Notes: generated by a model from the sequence alone, not told the origin. 26,340 bases of DNA from Conoideocrella luteorostrata (GCA_032433595.1 JASWJB010000462.1:1-26340); one strand, 5' to 3'. Counted from the first letter of the stretch, positions 10,098-21,359 are shown. A program made the numbers and translations.

Positions 10098-12550
10098 CTA
10101 TGGTGATGTATTCATAGGCTCCCCGCCCGGCACGGACCCTGTTGCCTCAGCAGCCGCTGTAGTTGCAAAATACCGAACGTCTACATCATCATCCTTTTGC
10201 AGCTTTGCCAAGTTCGGCGCGATACGTTGCTGAATCAACTCCTGGCCCTTTGGTGATGGCACAATCTCGGCTTCTTCCTTCTCCAGCGAATACAGAGTTC
10301 CCTCGTCCGGCAAGCGGCGCAGTGCGCTGATGAGTACTGAGTAAGTCTTGGCCACGTTGAATCGGATGTTGGGAATGTCGTCATCTACCATCTTGTCAAG
10401 CATGGGCAAAATGGACTTGGCAATAACGTTCATGCTAACAACGCTGGCAAGGGTCTGTCGTTGAGGTCAATGTCTCAGTTCGAACGAAAATAGCAGAGAA
10501 AAACACTTACTGAAATAGCGAAGCAGGTGGTCATTCTGTAAAGGTAGTTGGGATGGCTGCCCATGCCCATGACCTTGGGGATAATCTGCTCACTGGCCCA
10601 CTCAACGCCAAAGACCTCCGTCAACTTCTTAAGGTTGTGTGTGGCGGCCTCGCGAATGGAAAAGACGGTATCTCCCAACCAGCCCATGCATAAGTTGCTC
10701 AATTTCTCGTCGAAGAACTTGACGCCCAGCTGGCTGGCAAGCAAGGGAATGTATTCGATGATGGCGAGACGCACTCTCCATTGCTTGTCCTCGGCAAGCT
10801 GAACGATAGCTGGGAGTAAAGACTGTGACAGTAGATCGATACCAATGACTGTGCGCGCGAATCAGTTAATATAGGGCTCAGTATTCTCTCAATTTGAATT
10901 GGAGCGTTGCGATGTCACTTGCCTTGGTTGACCTGCTCAAGTTTTGAAATAATGTGCAGTCTGACCTCGGGAAACTCATCTTTTAACATCTGAAGGAACA
11001 TGGGTAACAAATGGTCAATAGTCCTAAGATGAAATCACGTCAATCTCGATGAACATAGGAGCTTCCAAATTCGGGTACAACGTACTCTTGCTTCCCTAGA
11101 ATCGGGGCCAACCCGCTAATTTGTGTCCCTAAAGCGGCGCGTACGTGCTGTGAGCTGTCGGATACTAGGTCCTCGACGCTCCCCATGATTTCGTTGAGCA
11201 GGGTGGATCGGTCTACCAGGGCGCAGAATCCAGGAATTTGGCCAGCAATGGCAGTTCGGACTTCGGCCTCGTTATCTTTGAGGAGCTTCACAAATGCGGG
11301 GACGAGATCTCTAGACACCACCTCCTCGTCCACAGCTTTGGCAATCTACGGTCGTCCTTTGTTAGCACGTGCGTATAGAGAACAAAAGCCGTCGTACCCT
11401 GGGCAGCGAAGCAAACGACAGTATATACCAACCTTTTCAAATCTATCGGCAATCATGTAGCGAACTCTCCAACTCTTGTCCTCTATGAGGTTGCGTAGAG
11501 ATGTCAACAGCACGCCGTGGCTGGACTGCTGTTCTTTGGGCACTACCTCGGCAATAGAAATAAGAATCTCAACGGTAAGCAGTCGCACGCTATCCTGGTC
11601 GTCCTGGACGAGGTGCTGGAAGAGAGGTATCATTTCGTCGATGACAATGGCCGCAGGCATCTCCTTGACGAACTTGGCAAGATTGGTGGCAGCTTGTCTG
11701 CGAACCATTGGGGTATCATCGTGGACAAGTAGTCCAAACTGCTGGCGAAGTTGTTCTTGAATGGGAGGAGAAACCTTGCGATAAGGAGTTGTGAATAGAC
11801 CGCAGCCAGATACTTTGGAGGTAAACCAGTCGGCCTTGGCAAGTCGGATAGTGAGAGGGATGAAGTACTCCTCAACTTGCTGTGGTGAGAGACTTTCGCA
11901 GATCTTGTTTAACGATTCGACAGCCTGCAAATAACGGTGTGAGCACAGAAGAAAGGCAAAAGGCGCCAGGATGAAAATATCGGACAACAGCGAGAACCCT
12001 TGCAGATACGTACCTTGTCTCGAACCACGGGCTCCTCGATGGCAGCCAGATTCTCTAATGGAGAAAGCAGGACATGGCCATATGACGATCCTCCAACATA
12101 TTCGGTAAAGTTGCCAAGTTCCTCGCTCAAGGCGACCAAAACTTCGTCCTCATCTTCAACCGACTCTAGAAAGATTCCAAAAATATATGGTTAGGAGCGG
12201 CGGAAGGCAAGCCATGATGTGGATCAAAACAAACTGACCATCGAGGAAAGGGATGAGCTCGTCCCTGGTGCGCTCGGCGCCGAGAGCGAGAGCGATGGTG
12301 GAGAGTCGATGGATGGCGTTCAGACGCAGGAGAACATCTTCGTGCTAAAAGCAAAAAAGTATCACGGTCAACAAAGCTCAGAGGCACAAGAGAGGGGGCG
12401 CATGCCGGGGGAAAAGGAGCGGGTAGAGTAGAAGTATGAGATACGACGCCAGCGCGGGTTGTCGCAGCGAATTGACCGCCTCACCTTGAGCTCGTCGATG
12501 AGGACTGCGATGGGGTAAAGCTCATCGCTTGCGTTGGTCGCGTCAGCCAT
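10098..12550 (-). CDS. tpd3: PP2A scaffold subunit A (PR65/Tpd3), HEAT-repeat protein
   Basis: Tpd3 is the scaffold that joins the PP2A catalytic and B-type regulatory subunits, acting in mitosis, septation and stress signalling. Eight exons, from the 5' end: 12550-12485, 12344-12239, 12165-12014, 11924-11433, 11345-11086, 11023-10923, 10848-10511 and 10454-10098. They close exactly to 623 residues. Introns are 56-140 bp. Intron 6 (10922-10849) is a GC-AG intron with donor GCAAGT; the others are GT-AG. The protein is built of HEAT repeats throughout. Hallmarks include [75 protein letters not shown] and [20 protein letters not shown], near-invariant in PR65. The start [21 protein letters not shown] fits the first HEAT repeat. 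It is divergent from the PheRS-beta gene. No defect is seen. Confidence 0.96.
10849..10922 (-). other. GC-AG intron in tpd3
   Basis: Intron 6 of tpd3 is 74 bp with exon/intron boundary AAG|GCAAGT and acceptor CACAG. Splicing here gives LEQVNQVIGIDLL, the conserved PR65 sequence. No GT donor nearby keeps this sequence. AG|GCAAGT is the usual context of the minor GC-AG class handled by the major spliceosome. Confidence 0.88.
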
Positions 12551-14014
12551 GGCGAATGACGGGGTTGATAGCGCTTCAACTATCGGGAGTAAGAGAGCGT
12601 CGTCGAAATGGAGACGTGAGGAAGGTGAAGCGAGGGGAGTATGGAGATGATGGTGGTGGTTTGGTCCTGGGGTTCCTGGACGTGGAGCCGGAGCAGAAGC
12701 AGAGCCAGAGCCAGAGTAAGCTGCAGAGGCGTCTTAGATGTGATGTGCTGCTAGTTAGTTATCAGGCAATTTAGTGGCGACGAAGGGCGGCGGTTGGGCG
12801 GACAGTCAGTGGACTTGTTGTCTGGCGGTGGATCGCGTGTGTGTACATGTCAATCGACAAGCTGGCTGGGCTGGCTTGACGCGGGAGGCTGGCGGGGAAC
12901 AAAACGAGGGAGGGGAGCTGGAGCTGGACTCGGACTTGAGACCTATAAAAAGCCTGGCTGACGCTAGATGTTCTACGCCAGGCAATATCCTCAGAATGTA
13001 CTCCGTACGCAGTAGTTAGTTCCAGCGCATCGGAGAGAGGAAAAACGAAAAGAGGCAAGACTTGTCTTCCTTCGTTTGAGAATTGGCAGGCTGCCCTCTT
13101 AGTTAAATATGTGACGAAAAAGTAAAAACTAAGAGAAAACAAGGCCTGAGTATGTAGAGGAGCTCACAACTCTTCAATTCCACCAAAATATTGCTCGGCT
13201 ACGCTGTGCACATGTGGCTTGTCGTGCGATTCATTCCCGCAGGTGGCACGCGAGGTACATGAAAAGCTGGCTCTCCATATAGCACATGCACAGCCGCTGT
13301 TTCATGATTCCATCGTGGGCCTCAGGACCTGGGTTTCACTGACTACTAGGGTGTAGAGTTGTACAATAAAACACGAGCATCAAATCGCCGTACCTCTACC
13401 TCGTCTGCATCGACGCTGTTGGCAACTTGAAGCACATCGCACTGTCGGTCCGCAACTTAGTTGACGTGACTTGGGGGAGCTGGATCAATAATGTTCCTTC
13501 CGTAGTCTGCCTTATCTAGGTACAGGGGTAATTAACTATCTAACTCCCTTGTTCCGCGGCTTGATACTAAGTACTGTACGGAATACTCCGTACTCCGCTA
13601 CTTATTAGTTCAGACAGCGTGCGAGAGAAGCGTCCGGTGATGCAACTTGATATCTAGAAGTATAAAGCACAATTGCAAGCCCTCCAAAAATGAACATGGA
13701 TATTCAGATCTGCCACATATTGCAACTGTTCGCAGTGCCTCTCGCGCATGATGACGAACTGGATTGACAACATGACTCCCAACCTGCCCCGCGGGTCACT
13801 GGGGGGCCCTGGCTAGGTAGCAAATTTGAGGTGACTCAACCGCGAAAAAGTCACCCCGCCATACTTACGAAGTGCAAAGCGACGCTTGGCCATCCCACCA
13901 CCACCACACAGCACATCACCGCCTTCAGCAATAAATTGCAACTTTTGCGTCACTCGAAGTCAGACCTCCACGACAGCCGTTCGAGGCATTGAGCCTTGAA
14001 TTCCCATCTACACC
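12551..14014. other. Divergent intergenic region of tpd3 and PheRS-beta
   Basis: This 1.46-kb stretch separates divergent starts and should hold both promoters. It contains a TGACTCA site at 13832-13838, copies of the TACTCCGTAC motif near 12999 and 13584, and a TATAAAA at 12944-12950 of uncertain relevance. Open frames in it are short and without motifs. Confidence 0.6.
13832..13838. promoter_or_regulatory. TGACTCA, likely Gcn4/CpcA (CPC1) site of PheRS-beta
   Basis: This perfect match to the bZIP regulator consensus TGASTCA lies 177 bp upstream of the PheRS-beta ATG. Fungal cross-pathway (general amino acid) control through Gcn4/CpcA/CPC1 is known to include aminoacyl-tRNA synthetase genes. 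The motif is seen directly; its use is inferred from position and family knowledge. Confidence 0.5.
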
Positions 14015-16101
14015 ATGCCGACCATCTCTGTTGACAAGTACAAACTCTACGAAGCTCTTGGCAGGAAGTACGTCCCCTGACACAACCGACGCCGTCCGTT
14101 TTATTAGTCGCCGCCTCTCGACGTATCACAAGGACGAGGGATTGCATAAGTTTACAAGTACCTTTGCTAACGCTTTTGTCTGCGTATAGATTCACCAATG
14201 AAGAGTTCGAAGATCTCTGCTTCGACTATGGCATCGAGCTCGACGAGGACACAGAGGACCAGGAGCGCCCCATTGTCGACGGCAAGCAGGAGCCTCCTCA
14301 GCTGAAAATCGAGATCGGCGCCAACCGTTACGACATGCTCTGCTTCGAGGGCATAGCGCTCAACCTCAAGATTTTCCTGGGCCAAATCAAACCACCCAAC
14401 TTCCGGGTCGTCGAGCCCAAGAGCGCGACTGAGCAAGTCATCACGGTCATGCCTGACACTACCAGAGTCCGACCCTACGTTGCGGGCGCAGTCTTGCGCA
14501 ACATCAAGTTTACCCAAGATCGATATGACTCCTTCATCGCCCTACAAGACAAGTTGCACCAGAACCTGGCGCGAAACCGAACCCTCGTGTCAATGGGAAC
14601 CCACGACCTGGATACCATCAATGGCCCTTTCACGTATGAGGCCCTTCCCCCAAAGGACATCAAGTTCAAGCCCCTCAACCAGACCAAGGAGATGAACGCA
14701 GAGGAGCTCATGGCCTACTACGAAAATGACAAGCACTTGGGTCGCTTCTTGCACATCATTCGTCATGCCCCCGTATACCCCGTCATCTACGACGCCAACC
14801 GTGTCGTCTGCTCGCTGCCCCCCATCATCAACGGCGAGCACTCCAAGATCACGCTCAACACCAAAAACGTCTTCATCGAGATCACCGCCACCGACCTCAC
14901 CAAGCTTCAGATTGTGACCGACATGCTCGTCACCATGTTTTCCGGATACGTCGACGAACCCTACACGGTTGAGCCCGTAAAGATCATTTCAGAGCACAAC
15001 AACATGACCCGGGTGACTCCGTCTCTCAGACCTCGCGTTACCCAGGCAGAGATCAGCTACCTCAACAGCTGCACTGGCCTGAGCGAATCCCCCGAGAGCC
15101 TGTGCAAGCTTCTCACCAAGATGGCCTATGTCTCCAAGCCTTCAGACAAGAACCCTGACCTATTGGAGGTGGCCATCCCCCCAACCCGTGCCGATGTTCT
15201 CCATCAATGCGACATCATGGAGGACCTCGCTGTCTGCTATGGCTTCAACAAACTGCCCCGCACTGCTCCCACGCGGAGCGCCACCATCGGCGCCCCCCTG
15301 AAGATCAATAAGCTCGCCGATATTGTCCGACTGGAAGCCGCCATGGCCGGCTGGAGCGAGGTCATGCCTCTCATTCTCTGCAGCCACGACGAGAACTTTG
15401 CTTGGCTGAACCGCAAGGACGATGGCAAGACGGCCGTCAGACTGGCCAACCCCAAGACTCAGGAATACCAAATCGTCCGCACGTCCCTTCTACCGGGTCT
15501 GCTCAAGACCATTCGCGAAAACAAAGGCCATGCCGTGCCCTTCAAAATCTTTGAAACCTCAGATGTCACCTTTAAGGACGAGTCTGCCGAGCGCAAAGCC
15601 CGCAACGAACGACATTTTGCTGCCGCATGGTGCGGCAAATCCAGTGGCTTCGAGGTTGTCCACGGCCTGCTCGACCGGGTCCTGGCCATGCTTCGCACTG
15701 CTTTCCTCACCCACGACGAGGGCCTGACCGGCAAGGCCGTCGACTACGAGGTCAAAGAGAATCCTAGCAAGGCTTACGGCTACTGGATAAAGGAGCTCAA
15801 TGAAGAGACTTTCTTCCCTGGTCATGCTGCCTCCGTCCATTTGCGTCTGGGTGGCAAAGAGAGACGGATTGGCGAGTTTGGCATCATTCACCCCGCTGTG
15901 TTGGATAAGTTTGACCTGAGGTAAGTTTTTATTTTATTTTCGCTCTATACTTTCTCTCTTCTTCTCTCCCTATCTATCCCTATGTCCAGGAAAGGACAGG
16001 ACAGGAGAGGATATGGTAATTGGTTTTCGACATGTCTTTGCTAATATTGTACTAGATACCCTGTCAGCACCCTCGAGATCAACCTGGAAGTCTTCTTATA
16101 A
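14015..16101 (+). CDS. frs1: Phenylalanyl-tRNA synthetase beta subunit, cytosolic
   Basis: This is the beta subunit of the cytosolic alpha2-beta2 enzyme that charges tRNA-Phe; beta carries the editing domain that removes mischarged Tyr (yeast FRS1 is the beta gene). Exons are 14015-14067, 14190-15920 and 16056-16101, giving 609 residues (yeast about 595). Introns are 122 bp (GTACGT, GCTAAC branch, TATAG) and 135 bp (GTAAGT, TGCTAAT, CTAG). The N-terminus MPTISVDKYKLYEALG is typical of eukaryotic beta subunits. The B3/B4 editing region includes RHAPVYPVIYDANRVVCSLP from about residue 210. The B5 domain spans about 300-375 with IPPTRADVLHQCDIMEDLAV. The catalytic-like module contains ETSDVTF and GEFGIIHPAVLDKFDL. 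The last 46-bp exon supplies the conserved end RYPVSTLEINLEVFL. A TGACTCA site lies in its promoter. Confidence 0.96.
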
Positions 16102-16551
16102 GTAATGCAAAATGTTAGACAACGTTTAGTAGAGAAAGGCGAAGACTAAGAAAATAAATTATGGGGCACATCGTATTCGAGAGAAGATATTGTGTGGACA
16201 ATTGTGTGCGCACGTAAATAACCTTTTGCGTGACATGCTAGGAAACGAGCTCTACGAGACAGATAGATAAAAAAAAAATACAATGAATGCCAAAACACTT
16301 TTTATGCAGCTATCGGACAGAGATGGAGAAGGGATTTTTTGAGGGAATGGATTACGTTGATTGAATTGATCATCATATTAACGCTTGGATACGACATCTC
16401 GCCCGTCTATGCACCGTTATAACTATAAATTTATAAACCTCCCCCTTTTCCCTCTCGCTGTAGCTGGCAGTGCGCCTTCAAGCCATGAAGTCAATTTGCC
16501 CTGACCCCTATGATGTATTACTGACGGCCGGGCTTCCAATATCGGCATGGG
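16102..16551. other. Convergent intergenic region after PheRS-beta
   Basis: This is the 3' region of PheRS-beta, A/T rich in places (A-run near 16270, TATAAATTTATAAA near 16424-16437). I see no gene. Confidence 0.6.
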
Positions 16552-16920
16552 TCAAGTAGTTGTGGTCGGACGTTCTACCAGGGTATGGGACGAGTCCGAC
16601 ATTTCCATGCTCGACTGCCCAACGTAGCCGGATGTGGCGGCACCCGGTACAGAGGTCATGTTATAAGACGAGCTGGCGTTAAATTCACCACTATTGGCGT
16701 CTTCTTCACCATCATCGGCTGCTTCAACAACTGCCCAACCGCAAGTAAGATCATCATCATGCCGCTGCGAACAGCAGCGTGGCATTGCGCCCGGACCTGA
16801 ATTATTAATGACAAGTCTGTGGACGAATGGGCGAGGCGGTAGGCATTCATGAACTACTGTGTTCGGCCCAACGATAGTCTCGCAAGGTCCCGATTCATCC
16901 TCTTCAGGGAAGATGGCCCC
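16552..16920 (-). other. Open in-frame extension downstream of the myotubularin stop
   Basis: Directly after the TAG at 16923-16921 the same frame stays open for 122 codons, to a TGA at 16554-16552. The translation looks protein-like, with an acidic start (PEEDESGPCE), a region PPRPFVHRLVINN, an acidic DDGEEDANSGE and a Ser/Thr-rich end. A 78-bp in-frame intron at 16934-16857 (donor GTGAGA, acceptor ACACAG) would remove the stop. The branch site is weak. It could be an alternative C-terminus, a read-through extension, a lost C-terminus, or chance. Confidence 0.35.
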
Positions 16921-19325
16921 CTATGTCATCTCACGCATTTCCTGCTCCTGACGCGCCGGTGTCGCAGAACCCGATCCGCCAACTCGACCGAGGTTGCCTA
17001 GCATGCCCTTGCCTATGTTTAGCCCTGAAATACCATCCCGAATGGTACTAAAGGCGCTTGTGCCCTCCGCAGAAGGGTGATGAGGCAGTGACGTTTGCTT
17101 ATGATTGTGTGTGAGGGTTTGATGCGCGGTTTCCACTGCTGTCAACACGGACTGGTTGTTATCTATGCCGGTCGGTTTTGGTGTTCCTGGAGCAGAGCGC
17201 GAGGATTGATCAGGACGAGAAGATTCATGGAGGTTTGAAACTGCAGCCAACCGACCGTATTCAACAGCAGCAGCAGCATTCAAAGCAGCATTCATCTCGT
17301 CGTCAGTACGTCCAAACACTTGGTGCCACCATCTGATATCCTTCAGGTTCGGCAGGAGGATCCTCTCCTTGCCTCTGACTCGGTCATCGATGATTGGGTC
17401 ATAATACGGGTTAGTAAATTCTTGTCTTCGGCAGAGGAAATAGTCCCAAACTGAGGACGTCCTTTCGCCAACTTTCGCATCTTTCCTCTGCTTCTCAGAA
17501 TTATACAGGAAAGTCCCATATTGACAGGAATACAAGTGGTAGAGCAACCGGCGCAGGAGGCGTTCATTGTATTCAAATTGTGAGGGGTTCTGTCGTACTA
17601 GCTGGTTTACGCAGTCGAGGAACTGTTGGAATATCGGGCTTACCATCCTTTGAGTAGTGGCCTCATCATCAACCACTTTTCCGGACGCGGTCTCGGTTGC
17701 CGTGGCCAAGTCAGCATCTTCCTTGGATGAGTTGAAAAAACGCCTGGCACTCATGAGGGCATTTTGCAGCGCATCATTACGGCCATCGTTTTCACCAGGC
17801 TGCACCTTTGACCCGGCCATTGCATCTCTTGAAACCGTAAACCAGTCCTCGTGATTTAATGGCCCAGAGCGAAGCCTAAACATGTGACCAAACGACAGCC
17901 AGTCTTTCTCCACCAGCACAATAAAACCATCAATAGTCCTGAAATAAGGATCTAGCATGATCTGCGCCAACGCGCTCAGCTGGCTAGTACGATCCCACCC
18001 ATCCGAGCAGTGTATAAGAACATTGGAGTGATTGATGCCGATCCTACGAGCGATAATTGCTGACCCATCCAGAACTGCCTGGATGTGTCCCAACCAGCCA
18101 CTCTTCTCCAAAATCTCTCGATTCGGCGGCAGAGGAGAGATATCGGCGTCTTTCAATGCTTCTACCACAAGGTTAAGTGAGTTGCTCATTACATGAATAT
18201 TTTGGATATTGAGATAAGATTTTGTCGCGAATTTGTACCGTTCCATTACCTCGGAACCCATGCCTTGGAAATGGTTCGCCATGGCGTTGACTGTTGGACG
18301 GGCGTCAACAATCATGTTGGATTGTTGCCGTCCATATATTCTGGTTTCGCCCGTTTTTTCGTCATGGATGACAGCTGACCGAGATATCAGCTCGTCTTCG
18401 TAGCGTTCCATGTCAGCCGATGTTGACTCTAGCATGCCGGGTCCCAGGGATTCCTGCTGGCTAGGAGGGGGTGTGGACTCTTCCGAGCCACCTGGTGTCC
18501 AAGCAGAAAAAGATGCTGCGACCAGCCTTTCATCCTGAATATTCGTCTTTCTCGAGAGACCGACGAGAGGCTGGGAACTTCTGGTAATAGCGCAGTTATT
18601 GATGGGATGAATATAGGACAGAGTAGGAATTCTGTTCCGCGAACGGAAGTCTCGAGCGTACTTGAGGACGTTATCCGAAATAACCGACGGAACAGCCAGA
18701 AAAGCAGGGTAACTATCACAAAACGAATAGTCCTTATTGATGTTTGTGATTCTCCAACCCCTGTCAGGTAGCTTTTCACTAATCCCCTGCCTGCGGAACT
18801 CGGCCTTAGGGTCATAGAGCTCCCATCCATTCACTTCCCTTTCATTTCTCAGAGGCCGATGACTGAATGCGAATAATTTTTCCACGGTACCGAGCTTGCA
18901 CGTCCGGGCTTTGACGAAGTCGAACACGTCACGAGCAACGTCGTTGTCGTTGAAGTTGAAAGTGACAAAGGTAAAATCGCGACACCGGATACGAATAGAC
19001 GGTGATTGCCCAGAGGTGGGATATGTTGGCCGAAGGGCACAATAACACAGGATAGGATATGTCAACCATCTCTCTCTCATCTTTGGCGGCGTGGCAGCGT
19101 CTGACTCTGAGCCGGGGGGCTGTTGTGGAGTTGGAGCACAGAAGACCATGTGAAAGTCCGTTAAGCGCAAGGTGCCAGTAGTGGTCTGGCCGCCGTAAAT
19201 GCCTTGAACATTTTGTATGACCTGAAATAAGTCGCAAAAGAGAAGGTCAGAACAGGCTGCTCCACGGATGGACAGATCGCGGCATCATCATCGTCGGATA
19301 TTGCACATACCTTTTTCGCCTCCAT
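16921..19325 (-). CDS. ymr1: Myotubularin-type phosphoinositide 3-phosphatase (Ymr1 family)
   Basis: This family removes the 3-phosphate from PI3P and PI(3,5)P2 on endosomal and vacuolar membranes. Exons are 19325-19311 and 19221-16921, giving 771 residues. The 15-bp first exon encodes only MEAKK; the 85-bp intron has donor GTATGT, a CTGAC branch and acceptor TTCAG, and exon 2 opens in frame with VIQNVQGIYGG. Residues about 1-150 resemble a PH-GRAM domain (GTLRLTDFHMVFCAP). The active site is IHCSDGWDRTSQLSALAQ with catalytic Cys near residue 410 and Arg five residues on, the exact C-S-D-G-W-D-R-T myotubularin loop, so the enzyme should be active. DWLSFGHMFRLRSG and PIFQQFLDCVNQLVRQNPSQ follow, also typical. 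The C-terminal 120 residues are low complexity. The start is the least certain part, since so short a first exon could be wrong. The C-terminus may also be longer than the TAG suggests. The gene is divergent from rps3. Confidence 0.9.
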
Positions 19326-20250
19326 CTTTGCCTTAAACGATTTGCCGCTGTTGCAGGAAGACGGGATACGGGACCAAATCTAAGTAGTAATTGAAACTTG
19401 AAGCACAAACCACCCCGTTCAAGGTCCCGTCGTTGGGACTCCCCAGCCGCCGTATCCGCAATTCGCCCTCAGAAGTGAGCCGCTTCTCTCGAGGATCGCG
19501 TGCAGCTCGGCGGCGGGCGGGTAGAAATAGCAAGTGACCAAAAGGAAAGGAGATCTATAGCATAATCTATGAGCGAGTTGGGAATTAGCAGCAATAGTGC
19601 TGCTGAGCGGTTGGGGATTTTCAAAGATTGGATGACAAGACGGCGTGAGCGAAGTTTAAATCACAAGCCCAAAGCTTGCAGTCTTCGCTCCCCAGCATGT
19701 CGCTGACGTGCAGCATGGGATTGGAACACGGGCTGCGAGTGGGGTGAGGAGAGAACCACCAACGACGTCAGGCGTAGTCAGTGTCACAGCAGCAAGTATG
19801 GTGGCCTGACAGGACCTTGCGGGTCAGGAAACCTGTGCAGCTAATCTAAATACAGTCTAGCGCAATTTATACACGGAAGCCGCCAAAGTAGATTTTCCGT
19901 AGTTTCAGGAACCTCCAAAAAGGTACGGAGTACGGAGTACTCGGGTAGATACTCTGTGCATTGCAGGCGCAGCCCCACATACTCTCCTATACTGACAAAG
20001 TGGGTAGGCAGAAAAAAAAAGCGAAAAAGGCTGCGCGTGCAGGCTTAGGGCTCAACCCACAGCCTAAAATTGAAGACCGCCTATTCCGAGGGTTTCGCTA
20101 ATCCCCGCGGGTCCAGTGGAAGGCCATCGCGAAACTTTCGGCTTCAGTTCGCCTAACCCCCCCCCTTTCTCCCCAATTTCAATCCGCCCGTTTCGTCGAC
20201 CGCCGTCTCCTTTCTTCGCCAACGAATCGACTCATAAAGTCTATATCAAG
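19326..20250. other. Divergent promoter region of myotubularin and rps3
   Basis: This 925-bp stretch lies between divergent starts. It contains two overlapping TACGGAGTA copies at 19924-19939, a TTAGGGCT site at 20045-20052 and a C/T-rich leader (about 20155-20220) typical of ribosomal protein genes. No gene is seen. Confidence 0.6.
20045..20052. promoter_or_regulatory. TTAGGGCT, possible Tbf1-type ribosomal-protein promoter site
   Basis: TTAGGGCT is the reverse complement of ARCCCTAA, the telomere-like motif bound by Tbf1, which is known to control ribosomal protein genes in several fungi. It lies 199 bp upstream of the rps3 ATG. The match is seen; function is inferred. Confidence 0.4.
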
Positions 20251-21359
20251 ATGGCTCACCCCGGATCTCAGATGTGAGTTGCTCATTTTGTAGTGAACGT
20301 TTTCTTTGCGCGTCCTGATATGTGATGCTCCGAACGACGAGCCGGTTACCTCGATAGGATTATCTTGAAGATGTATTTTGGGGGGTTCGACGGCTTTGTG
20401 CATCATATTTGCAGTGGCTAATTCCGATCGGGCATAACACTGGCAAAAATCGAGTTCAGTCGAGGAGAATATCACATTGAAAGACTTTTGGCATGGACGT
20501 CATATTTGATCATTTTGGAATTGCGCAGATCACCATCACCAACGGTTCTCAAGAATGGATTGCTGACTTCTGATTCTTTCCCGTGAATAGCTCCAAGAGG
20601 AGAAAGTTCGTCGCCGACGGTGTCTTCTACGCTGAGCTGAACGAGTTCTTCCAGCGCGAGCTCGCCGAGGAGGGCTACTCTGGCGTTGAGGTCCGCGTCA
20701 CCCCTACCGTCACCGATATTATCATCCGCGCCACCCAGACCCAAGAAGTTCTCGGTGAGCAGGGCCGCCGCATCCGCGAGCTCACCTCCTTGATTCAGAA
20801 GCGCTTCAAGTTTCCCGAGAACTCCGTCTCCCTGTACGCTGCTAAGGTCCAGAACCGAGGTCTCTCAGCCGTCGCCCAGTGCGAGTCCCTCCGCTACAAG
20901 CTGCTCAATGGTCTGGCCGTCCGTCGTGCCTGCTACGGTGTCCTCCGATTCATCATGGAGTCCGGCGCCAAGGGCTGCGAGGTTGTCGTCTCTGGCAAGC
21001 TCCGTGCTGCTCGTGCCAAGTCCATGAAGTTCACTGACGGCTTCATGATCCATTCTGGACAGCCCGCCAAGGACTTCATCGACACTGCTACTCGCCACGT
21101 ACTGCTCCGTCAGGGTGTCCTGGGTATCAAGGTCAAGATCATGCGTGGCTCTGACCCTGACGGCAAGGCTGGTCCCCAGAAGTCTCTCCCCGACGCTGTC
21201 ACCATCTTCGAGCCCAAGGAGGAGCAGACTGTTCTCCAGCCCGTCAGCCAAGATTATGGTGCTAAGGCCGCCGCTGCTCAAGCCAGCCAAGATGCTCGTG
21301 TTGCCGAGCAGGAGGGTGACGCTGCCCCCGCCGCCCCCACCGCTCAACCCGAGCAATAA
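20251..21359 (+). CDS. rps3: 40S ribosomal protein uS3 (Rps3)
   Basis: uS3 sits at the mRNA entry channel of the 40S subunit and contributes to mRNA helicase activity and start-codon scanning. Exons are 20251-20273 and 20591-21359, giving 263 residues, within the usual 240-265 range for fungi. Exon 1 encodes MAHPGSQ and splits an Ile codon. The 317-bp intron has donor GTGAGT, a GCTGAC branch and acceptor AATAG, and splicing gives [20 protein letters not shown], the family N-terminus. A type II KH domain follows (about residues 20-95, with [17 protein letters not shown]), then the C-terminal S3 domain ([60 protein letters not shown]). The tail is Ala/Gln/Pro-rich. The gene is G+C rich at third codon positions, as expected for high expression. 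Confidence 0.98.

Noticed and set aside
12944..12950. TATAAAA as a TATA box for PheRS-beta
   Set aside because: It is about 1.07 kb upstream of the ATG, too far for a core promoter unless there is a very long leader.
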